Shown: positions 1 through 5,741 of the stretch, one piece after another
How positions within the stretch are numbered: the first letter of the stretch is position 1
Layout of the letters: each line of letters opens with the position of its first letter
Assembly (NCBI GenBank): GCA_028873155.1
Contig: JAGWML010000182.1
Coordinates: forward strand, 1-6,229
Length of the DNA stretch: 6,229 nucleotides
Source: Acidobacteriota bacterium
GTDB lineage: Bacteria; Acidobacteriota; Terriglobia; Terriglobales; Acidobacteriaceae
Reading direction: 5' to 3'
Notes under the pieces: generated by a model
Seen by the model: only the letters and a program-made list of their open reading frames with translations
Told to the model about the DNA's origin: nothing
Databases searched by the model: none
Made by a program: the position numbers and the translations under genes

Positions 1-1206
1 CACGCGGGGCGGTTGTTTGCTCTGAAGGAGTTTGGCAATATCTACACCCGCATCATGAATCCGACCACCGACGTGCTGGAGAAGCGCGTGGCGGCGCTGG
101 AAGGCGGCGCAGCAGCTCTGGCGACCGCTTCAGGGCAGGCCGCGGAGACGCTGGCGTTGACTACGCTGGCCGCGGCGGGCGATGAGATTGTTTCAACGAC
201 TTCTCTGTATGGCGGGACCTACAACCTGTTCCACTACACGCTGCCGCGCCTGGGCATCAAGGTTCGCTTTGTCGACGGCGATGACTTTGACGGGCTGCGC
301 GCGGCCATCAACGACAGAACGCGCGCCGTGTACACCGAGACCCTGGGCAATCCCAAGCTCGATGTGGCCGATGTGGAGCGACTGGCAAGCATTGCGCACG
401 AGCACAAGCTACCGCTCATCATCGACAACACTTCGGCCTCTGCCGCGCTGGTGCGGCCCATCGAGTGGGGAGCGGACATCGTGATTAATTCCGCGACGAA
501 GTTCCTGGGCGGACATGGGACAAGCATCGGCGGTGTGATTGTCGATGGGGGCAAGTTTGACTGGGCGGCGTCGGGACGCTTCAAGGAGTTCACGGAGCCC
601 GACCCCTCGTATCACGGACTTTCTTTTGTGCAGGCATTCGGACCGCTTGCCTTTATTTTGAAGGCGCGCGTGCAGGGCTTGCGGGATACCGGCGCAGCGC
701 TCTCTCCGTTCAATGCGTTCCTGTTGCTGCAGGGCATTGAGACGCTGCATCTGCGCATGGAGCGGCACTCGCGCAATGCGCAGGCCGTGGCGCAGCATCT
801 GGAGAAGCACCCCGGCGTGGAATGGGTGAATTATCCAGGCTTGGCTTCGAGCAAGTACTTCGAGCGGACGAAGAAGTACTTGCCTGACGGTCAGGGGGCG
901 CTGATCACGTTTGGGATCAAGGGCGGGTACGAGGCAGGGAAGAAGCTGATTGACTCGCTCGAGCTTTTCTCGCTGGTTGCTAACATCGGAGATGCCAAGT
1001 CGCTGGTGATTCATCCGGCCTCGACAACGCACCAGCAACTTGCACCAGCAGAGCAGGCGGAAACGGGAGTAACGCCGGAGATGGTTCGCCTGTCTATCGG
1101 CATCGAGGATATTCGCGATATTCTGGCCGATCTGGATCAGGCAATTGTGAAGGCGAACGGCCACGCGCCTGCGAAGGCAGAGACGGCGGCGGTTCGGGGA
1201 CAATAG
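1..1206 (+). CDS. metY: O-acetylhomoserine sulfhydrylase (O-acetylhomoserine aminocarboxypropyltransferase), 5'-truncated by the window edge
   Basis: This is a PLP enzyme of the Cys/Met-metabolism (cystathionine gamma-synthase-like) family. It condenses O-acetylhomoserine with sulfide to give homocysteine in the cytoplasm. The frame is open from base 1, so the TTG at 13 is internal; roughly 40 N-terminal residues lie outside the window and 401 are present. Using window codon numbers, I see the PLP-phosphate motif YTRIMNPT (Tyr15, Arg17), SLYGGTYN with the ring-stacking Tyr70, IDNT with Asp142, and the Schiff-base lysine Lys167 in SATKFLGGHGTS. The spacing of these residues matches methionine gamma-lyase. 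Further on are GDAKSLVIHPASTTH and RLSIGIED, with the substrate-carboxylate Arg363. The long segment between Lys167 and the C-terminal motifs and the HPASTTH wording fit MetY rather than MetB or MetC. The segment after IDNT reads SASAALVRP, somewhat unlike the common ATPYLCRP form. The last 15 or so residues (Ala-rich) look like a variable tail. metX follows 5 bp downstream, which supports the assignment. Confidence 0.93.
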   Translation, partial: HAGRLFALKEFGNIYTRIMNPTTDVLEKRVAALEGGAAALATASGQAAETLALTTLAAAGDEIVSTTSLYGGTYNLFHYTLPRLGIKVRFVDGDDFDGLRAAINDRTRAVYTETLGNPKLDVADVERLASIAHEHKLPLIIDNTSASAALVRPIEWGADIVINSATKFLGGHGTSIGGVIVDGGKFDWAASGRFKEFTEPDPSYHGLSFVQAFGPLAFILKARVQGLRDTGAALSPFNAFLLLQGIETLHLRMERHSRNAQAVAQHLEKHPGVEWVNYPGLASSKYFERTKKYLPDGQGALITFGIKGGYEAGKKLIDSLELFSLVANIGDAKSLVIHPASTTHQQLAPAEQAETGVTPEMVRLSIGIEDIRDILADLDQAIVKANGHAPAKAETAAVRGQ

Positions 1207-1211
1207 AAGGT

Positions 1212-2336
1212 ATGACGGAACCTGAAAGCGGCGCGGCGACGGCTCCTGCGGGAACGCCACAGCTGACGCCGACCTATGAAGGGGACTTTGTCCTGCCGGG
1301 CCCACTGGACCTCGAGTGCGGACACTCCCTTTTGAACCCGACGCTGCACTATGCGGTCTACGGGCGGCTCAATGCTGCCCGGGACAATGCGGTGCTGGTC
1401 TGCCATGCCCTTACGGGCTCGGCGCTGGTGGGTTCCTGGTGGCCTGAGATCTTTGCACCCGGCGCGGTTCTGTCTATCGAGCACGACTTCGTCATCTGTA
1501 TCAACATGCTGGGTTCCTGTTACGGATCGACTGGCCCCGGCTCCGTGACTCCCGCCACTGGCCAGGCCTATGGCCCCGATTTTCCCCTCATCTCCATCCG
1601 AGACAACGTAAGGGCGCAGTCACTGCTGCTGGATTCGCTGGGCATTCGGCGGCTGCGACTCGTGCTGGGCGGTTCTATCGGCGGCATGCAGGCGCTGGAT
1701 TGGGCGATTCACGATCCGGCTCGCGTGGAGCGGTCTGTTGTGATCGCGGTGGCGCCTTTGACTGCCATGGGGCTTGCGCTGAACCATCTGCAGCGCCAGG
1801 CGATTCAGAATGACCCGGAATGGCTGGGCGGCAGATATCTGCCGCATCTTCAGCCCCGGCGCGGCCTGGCCCTCGCTCGCCAGATCGGCATGTTGAGCTA
1901 TAAATCGGCCCCGCTGTTTGAAGAGAGATTTGCAAGGAATCCCAACCGCAACGGCGAGGACCCGTGGGGCTCGGCAAATGAGCAGGGTGGCTTAATTGGC
2001 GGGCGCTTCGACATCGCCGGATACCTGGACCACCAGGGCATGCGATTCATTGACCGATTCGACGCCAACTCGTACCTGGCAATTCTGCGAACGATGGATA
2101 CCTGGGATCCGCTGCGTGGCGCGCAACGGCCGGACGATGTATTTGGCCGCATTCGCTCACGGCTGAGTTTTGTGGGCATCAGTTCTGACTGGCTGTTCAC
2201 GGCTGATTCGGTACGCAAATTTGCGGAGACGATTCGCGCTGCGGGTGTGCAGTCCGATTATCGCGAGATGGTGAGCGACCACGGCCACGATGCCTTTCTT
2301 GCAGAGCAGGCGGAGCTGGTCCAGTTATTGCAATAG
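1212..2336 (+). CDS. metX: Homoserine O-acetyltransferase (alpha/beta hydrolase fold)
   Basis: MetX transfers acetyl from acetyl-CoA to homoserine, making the O-acetylhomoserine used by MetY just upstream. The 374 residues match the family length. Motifs in order are HALTG (65-69, oxyanion region), GSCYGSTGP near residue 100, and the nucleophile elbow GGSIGG with Ser155, followed by MQALDWA. After these come RFDANSYL in the lid region, SSDWLF with catalytic Asp326, and GHDAFL with catalytic His359, so the Ser-Asp-His triad is complete. The ATG at 1212 is the only plausible start, since YEGDFVLPGPLDLECG begins the conserved region about 21 residues in. Its ribosome site is poor: AGAAGG ends 1 nt before the ATG, and GGGGA (1196-1200) is 11 nt away, so expression may depend on coupling to metY. 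Some MetX-family enzymes use succinyl-CoA or act on serine. The acetyl/homoserine assignment rests mainly on the neighbouring metY. Confidence 0.93.
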   Translation: MTEPESGAATAPAGTPQLTPTYEGDFVLPGPLDLECGHSLLNPTLHYAVYGRLNAARDNAVLVCHALTGSALVGSWWPEIFAPGAVLSIEHDFVICINMLGSCYGSTGPGSVTPATGQAYGPDFPLISIRDNVRAQSLLLDSLGIRRLRLVLGGSIGGMQALDWAIHDPARVERSVVIAVAPLTAMGLALNHLQRQAIQNDPEWLGGRYLPHLQPRRGLALARQIGMLSYKSAPLFEERFARNPNRNGEDPWGSANEQGGLIGGRFDIAGYLDHQGMRFIDRFDANSYLAILRTMDTWDPLRGAQRPDDVFGRIRSRLSFVGISSDWLFTADSVRKFAETIRAAGVQSDYREMVSDHGHDAFLAEQAELVQLLQ

Positions 2337-2423
2337 AGAAACTCAAGGGTCCATCCTGCGGAAAAAGTGCGGGTTGGAGATACGCCGCGGGGCAGGGGTG
2401 TTTTCTCTTCAAAAATCAGGTGC

Positions 2424-2452
2424 TTGTCACGGAAGGCAAGGATTTCTATAAT
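2424..2452 (+). promoter_or_regulatory. Predicted sigma-70-type promoter for the TPR protein gene
   Basis: TTGTCA (2424-2429, 5 of 6 to the consensus -35) and TATAAT (2447-2452, perfect -10) are separated by exactly 17 bp. Transcription would start near 2459, giving a leader of about 138 nt before the ATG at 2598. It lies in an intergenic stretch of a GC-rich genome, where a perfect TATAAT at ideal spacing is unlikely by chance. No operator or activator site is recognised around it. Confidence 0.72.
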
Positions 2453-2469
2453 CCATCCAACGCTAAACT

Positions 2470-2510
2470 GGAAGCCGGAAGGCGTTTCTACGAATTCCGG
2501 CAGGAAGCCG
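2470..2510 (+). repeat. Inverted repeat nested in a direct repeat within the predicted leader RNA
   Basis: GCCGGAA (2474-2480) and TTCCGGC (2495-2501) are perfect 7-bp complements around a 14-nt loop and would form a hairpin close to the 5' end of the predicted transcript. The octamer GGAAGCCG occurs at 2470-2477 and again at 2503-2510, flanking the second arm. The second octamer could pair alternatively with part of the second arm. The structure is about 90 nt upstream of the Shine-Dalgarno sequence and has no U-tract after it, so it is not an intrinsic terminator. No known riboswitch class is recognised. Confidence 0.4.
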
Positions 2511-2597
2511 ATAAGTTTTGCGGTTGCCGATTCACAGGCGCGTGTGCAGATTGTGCATAATTAGAGAGTTGCATCCCGCACCTCCCAGGAGCTCTTC

Positions 2598-3926
2598 ATG
2601 AAGAAGTTCGTTTTCGCATCCGCGATGGCATTGGCCGGTCTCGGCCTCTTCCACACTCCAGCGCTGCGCGCACAGCAATCCGGAACAATCCAGATCAAGG
2701 ATCCGGGCGAGTACAACGCCTATCAGATGGCCATCACGCAGAGCAACCCAGCAGCCAAGGCAACTGCGCTGGAGAGCTTCCTGACGACCTATCCGCAGAG
2801 CGTGGTGAAGGGCCCCGTCCTTGACATGCTGATTGACACCTATCAGCAACTGGGCGATGCGGACAAGACACTCGGAGCCGCGAGCCGGCTGCTTCAGGTG
2901 GACCCCAACAATTTGAAGGCACTCTTCATCTCGGTCTACATCAAGAAGGCCCAGTGCGGAAAGACTTCTGATGCGCAGACGTGCGACGACGCAGGGGCGC
3001 TGGCCAAGAAGGGTCTGGCGATGCAGAAGCCTGCCGATATGTCGGACGATGATTGGAAGAAGCAGAGTGCGGCTTCGTTCCCGATCTTCCACTCGGCGCT
3101 GGCGCTGGACGACATGCTTGGCAAGAAAGATGTGAAGGCGGCGATCTCTGAATATCGCACCGAGTTGATGATGTATCCGCCGGAGGCCACGCAGAGCGGC
3201 CCGGGTCTTGTGGATACGCTGCAACTGGCGGAAGCCTACACCAAGCCGGATGGCAAGGATCTGGTGCAGGCGTGCTGGTTCTACGCGCGCGCGTGGAACT
3301 TTGCCCCACCGGCCTACAAGGCGCAGATTGAGCCCAAGCTCGAGTATTACTACAAGAAGTACCACGGCGATTTGACAGGCCTGGACGCCATCAAGACGCA
3401 GGCTGCGGGGTCGGTGTTCCCGCCGGGAACTTTCCAGATCTCAGCGGCTGCTACGCCGGCTGAAATCGCCCACAAGGTCGTGGTGGAGACGCCCGATCTG
3501 ACGACGCTCAACCTGAATGACAAGGAGTTCATTCTGGCTTCGGGCACCAAGGATGATGCCGACAAGCTGTGGGGCGTGATGAAGGATCAGGTTACGCCGG
3601 TCCCAGGCATCGTGATCTCCGCGGATGCGAATTCGATCAAGATGGCGGTCTCGCAGGATGCAAAGGACGCAAAGATTGCCGACTTCATCGTGAACCTGAA
3701 GAAGCCGCTCGAGGAGAAGGAGATTCCTGCTGTTGGCTTTGAATATGGCCTGCAGCCAGCGGCGGAGCTGGACGGTACCTACGACAGCTACACGCAGGTG
3801 CCTGCGACGGCAACCCTGTCGCAGACCGTGCAGATCGTTCTGCGTGAAGCCTTCATCCAGCCAGAGAAGAAGAAGGCGGCGCCTGTGCACAAGAAGCCGT
3901 CGGCAGCGCATCACCCGGGAGCGTAA
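2598..3926 (+). CDS. Secreted TPR-repeat protein of unknown function
   Basis: The product has 442 residues. Residues 1-25 form a Sec signal peptide: MKK, a hydrophobic core, then LRA followed by QQ at the probable cleavage site. There is no lipobox cysteine, so a soluble periplasmic or secreted protein is expected. Residues about 36-110 contain two TPR-like helical hairpins (EYNAYQMAI...ALESFLTTYP, then VLDMLIDTYQQLGDADKTLGAASRLLQVDPNN). Cys120 and Cys129 are close enough to form a disulfide after export. Residues about 160-260 continue as helical, TPR-like sequence (YRTELMMYPPEA, QLAEAYTK, CWFYARAWNFAPP). Residues about 280-420 look like a separate beta-rich C-terminal domain, and the last 18 are Lys/Pro/His/Ala-rich (KKKAAPVHKKPSAAHHPGA). 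The start is fixed by AGGAG (2587-2591) 6 nt before the ATG. It has its own promoter and terminator, so it appears monocistronic. I do not know its function; a scaffold or envelope role is only what TPR proteins commonly do. Confidence 0.85.
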   Translation: MKKFVFASAMALAGLGLFHTPALRAQQSGTIQIKDPGEYNAYQMAITQSNPAAKATALESFLTTYPQSVVKGPVLDMLIDTYQQLGDADKTLGAASRLLQVDPNNLKALFISVYIKKAQCGKTSDAQTCDDAGALAKKGLAMQKPADMSDDDWKKQSAASFPIFHSALALDDMLGKKDVKAAISEYRTELMMYPPEATQSGPGLVDTLQLAEAYTKPDGKDLVQACWFYARAWNFAPPAYKAQIEPKLEYYYKKYHGDLTGLDAIKTQAAGSVFPPGTFQISAAATPAEIAHKVVVETPDLTTLNLNDKEFILASGTKDDADKLWGVMKDQVTPVPGIVISADANSIKMAVSQDAKDAKIADFIVNLKKPLEEKEIPAVGFEYGLQPAAELDGTYDSYTQVPATATLSQTVQIVLREAFIQPEKKKAAPVHKKPSAAHHPGA

Positions 3927-3947
3927 GCAACCAGGAAACGGATGCTT

Positions 3948-3990
3948 GCAAACGGGACAGCCGGAGTTTCGGCTGTCCCGTTTGCCTTTT
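3948..3990 (+). terminator. Rho-independent terminator of the TPR protein gene
   Basis: The arms at 3948-3963 and 3970-3985 form a perfect 16-bp GC-rich stem with a 6-nt loop (GAGTTT), followed by CTTTT (3986-3990). It begins 21 nt after the TAA at 3924-3926. The U-tract is short but the stem is very stable. The next gene is on the same strand, so the terminator isolates the TPR gene from it. Confidence 0.88.
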
Positions 3991-4020
3991 GCGCGGTTCA
4001 GTCCGAAGGCTGTTCGATGC

Positions 4021-4026
4021 TAGTCT
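4021..4026 (+). promoter_or_regulatory. Possible -10 element for a leaderless transcript of the exported-protein gene
   Basis: TAGTCT (4021-4026) fits the minimal TANNNT -10 pattern and sits 9 nt before the ATG at 4036, the spacing expected if the mRNA begins at or near the start codon. A weak -35-like TTCAGT (3997-4002) lies 18 bp upstream. A new promoter is needed here because a strong terminator ends at 3990. This is an inference from spacing and the absence of a ribosome binding site. Confidence 0.25.
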
Positions 4027-4035
4027 GTGCATACG

Positions 4036-4920
4036 ATGCTGCTGAGGCGAGACATCTATCGCTTCTTTCTCGTTGGTCTGGCTGGATTGTGGGTCACAGC
4101 GGGTGCGCAATGCCTGACCGCACAGACAGCGACACCGAAGGTGCGGGCTGTGCCCGGCGCGATGGCGGCAAAGCCTTTCAGCATTGAATCGCCCGATGAC
4201 ACATCGATGCCGCGGAAGGCAAGCGATGCAGCCGTCCGATTTCTTCCGGCTGAGCGGATGGCCGCGGGCGACAAGCTGCTGGAAGCAGATGCCGAAGCGT
4301 CCATTGCTGAACATGCTGCGCGGCTGGGTTACGATTTGTCGGCAAAAGACTGGAGCTATCAGCAGATTGTCTGCCCGGCGTTCCCAGGTCATCTCTTTCT
4401 GCAGTACATGCGCCGGGTGAGCGCTCGAGACGTCACGGAGTTTTCTGCTTCAATTCCTCGCGGCGGCGAGGGACGCGTCCGCATTATTCCAATTCTGAAG
4501 CGCAGCTATTCGCTCTTTGCCCCCGCACCGGTAAATGCCATCACAGTAGCGGCGTTCAATCATATACGGGCCGAGGAAGCGAGCCAGGTGACTTCGCGCT
4601 GGCTCGGTAATGCGCTCTGCTATGCGGCATTGGCTGGCGCTCATCCGGTGACTGCGGCGAGCGATCCCCAGCAGGGCGTCGATTCGATTCAACCGCCGCT
4701 CACCGCACAGCTCGATGGTTCAGCGCACGGCAGCGAACAGATCGTGTTCTTCGATGATGCGAGTGCGGCGCACCCAGCCGAATGGACGCTGATTTTCAAT
4801 CGCAAGGGGCAGGTGGTGAAGGCCACGCGCAGGCGCGCGGATGCGATGGAGAGCAAGCCTGTTCCGGAACGATCGGCTGTGTCCAAAACCTGGACGGTGC
4901 CGACGGCATCCGCGCAGTAG
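4036..4920 (+). CDS. Hypothetical exported protein
   Basis: I do not recognise this family. From the ATG at 4036 it is 294 residues. A GTG at 4027 would add three (MHT), and an in-frame TAG at 4021-4023 excludes anything longer. Neither start has a good Shine-Dalgarno sequence; the nearest, GAAGG at 4005-4009, is 17 nt from the GTG. The N-terminus is a typical signal peptide: Arg4-Arg5, a hydrophobic stretch FFLVGLAGLWVTAGA at 10-24, then possible cleavage after Ala24 or Ala29. The mature part opens with a Pro/Ala-rich linker (about 30-60). A compact domain (about 75-215) follows, containing LGYDLSAKDWSYQQIVCPAFPGHLFLQY, with Cys113, and LGNALCYAALAG, with Cys195; these two cysteines may pair outside the cytoplasm. 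WTLIFNRKGQVVKATRRR (about 248-265) is beta-strand-like, and the end is low-complexity. Reading frame and codon use look like those of a real gene, with no interruption. It converges on ymdB, with 23 bp between the stops. Confidence 0.75.
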   Translation: MLLRRDIYRFFLVGLAGLWVTAGAQCLTAQTATPKVRAVPGAMAAKPFSIESPDDTSMPRKASDAAVRFLPAERMAAGDKLLEADAEASIAEHAARLGYDLSAKDWSYQQIVCPAFPGHLFLQYMRRVSARDVTEFSASIPRGGEGRVRIIPILKRSYSLFAPAPVNAITVAAFNHIRAEEASQVTSRWLGNALCYAALAGAHPVTAASDPQQGVDSIQPPLTAQLDGSAHGSEQIVFFDDASAAHPAEWTLIFNRKGQVVKATRRRADAMESKPVPERSAVSKTWTVPTASAQ

Positions 4921-4943
4921 ATTGGTTGCGCTCGTGCAACGCG

Positions 4944-5741
4944 CTATTCTCCGAGGGTCAGCCTGACAATCGACGATGCGCGGCCCGACTGCGGGTCGCA
5001 GGTCACGAGGGTAGCGCACATCTTGGGATTCCCCCTGGCTGCTTCAAACTTACCCGGCATGCCTGTTAGGAATTTGTGCAGCACGAGATCCTTCTCGACT
5101 CCGATAACGCTGTCATAGGGGCCGCTCATGCCCACGTCGGTCTGGTAGGCCGTGCCGCCGGGCAGGATGCGCTCGTCGGCGGTGGGAACGTGGGTATGCG
5201 TGCCGAGCACGGCGGTGACGCGGCCGTCGAGATGCCAGCCCATGGCGACCTTCTCGCTCGTCGCTTCGCCGTGGAAGTCCACCACGATGACCTTGGCGGT
5301 AATCTCGGTGAGCAGGCCCTGCACGGCATGGAACGGGTCGTTTGTGCCGCTCATGAAGACACGGCCCATCAAATCGATGACCGCGTAGTCCACGCCGCTG
5401 CGGGTGGTTCCCTGAAAGACGCCATAGCCGGGTAGCCCCGGCGCCATATTCGCAGGGCGCAGCACGCGGCGCGGCCGCTCCTGGCTGTCTGCCGAAGCGG
5501 ACGTCAGGTAATCCTGCAACTCGCGCTTGTCCCACACATGATTGCCGGTCGTCAGCACATCCGCGCCCAGGTCGAAAAGGTCCTCGGCAATCTGCGGCGT
5601 CACGCCGAAGCCGCCCGCGGCATTTTCAGCGTTGATGATGACCAGCTCGACGTTGTTTGCCTCGCAGACGTGCCCGATATGTTCGCGCACGATTCTGCGT
5701 CCAGCGCTGCCGAAGATGTCGCCGACGAAGAGAATGTTCAC
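4944..5741 (-). CDS. ymdB: TIGR00282-family metallophosphoesterase (YmdB-like 2',3'-cyclic nucleotide phosphodiesterase)
   Basis: This is a calcineurin-like phosphoesterase of the YmdB family; the Bacillus subtilis member hydrolyses 2',3'-cyclic nucleotides and influences biofilm gene expression. The 265 residues match the family. The di-metal site is complete: Asp8 in NILFVGDIFGSAGR, Glu39 and Asn40 in INAENAAGGFG, Asn67 and His68 in TTGNHVWDK, His157 in VDFHGEATSEK, and His182 and His184 in GTHTHVPTADE. QTDVGMSGPYDSVIG (about 200-214) is also strongly family-like. The start is a GTG at 5739-5741 that overlaps the lysS stop (GTGA, 4 nt), implying translational coupling. A weak GGA (5748-5750) lies 6 nt upstream, and a better AGGA (5754-5757), inside the heptamer repeat, lies 12 nt upstream. 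The physiological role in this organism cannot be read from the sequence. Confidence 0.92.
   Translation of the reverse strand: MNILFVGDIFGSAGRRIVREHIGHVCEANNVELVIINAENAAGGFGVTPQIAEDLFDLGADVLTTGNHVWDKRELQDYLTSASADSQERPRRVLRPANMAPGLPGYGVFQGTTRSGVDYAVIDLMGRVFMSGTNDPFHAVQGLLTEITAKVIVVDFHGEATSEKVAMGWHLDGRVTAVLGTHTHVPTADERILPGGTAYQTDVGMSGPYDSVIGVEKDLVLHKFLTGMPGKFEAARGNPKMCATLVTCDPQSGRASSIVRLTLGE

Noticed and set aside
409..1305. 298-codon open frame antisense to metY
   Set aside because: It lies opposite the well-supported metY frame, its product is Arg/Leu/His-rich low-information sequence, and such frames are common opposite GC-rich genes.
2354..2404. Possible metX terminator: CCTGC (2355-2359) pairing with GCAGG (2392-2396), followed by TTTT
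   Set aside because: The stem is only five Watson-Crick pairs plus one wobble, with a loop of more than 30 nt, so it is too weak to call.
2531..2561. Second promoter candidate, TTCACA and CATAAT, closer to the TPR start
   Set aside because: The 19-bp spacing and weak hexamers are far inferior to the promoter at 2424-2452, and the TGTGCA duplication nearby (2543-2548, 2552-2557) has no known meaning.
2367..2564. 65-codon + strand open frame in the intergenic region
   Set aside because: It would start upstream of the predicted promoter, has no ribosome site and no recognisable protein features.
2594..2603. 10-bp palindrome CTTCATGAAG over the TPR start codon
   Set aside because: It arises simply from ATG followed by AAG codons and cannot form a hairpin with a normal loop.
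2532..3365. 277-codon open frame antisense to the TPR gene
   Set aside because: It is a shadow of the TPR coding frame, with no recognisable domain, and the + strand has the promoter, ribosome site, signal peptide and terminator.
4925..4940. Small hairpin GTTGC/GCAAC with a 6-nt loop in the 23-bp convergent gap between the exported-protein gene and ymdB
   Set aside because: Five base pairs without a T-tract on either strand is not convincing as a terminator.
5076..5435. 119-codon + strand frame opposite ymdB
   Set aside because: ymdB on the minus strand carries a complete set of metal-binding motifs; this frame is its complement shadow.
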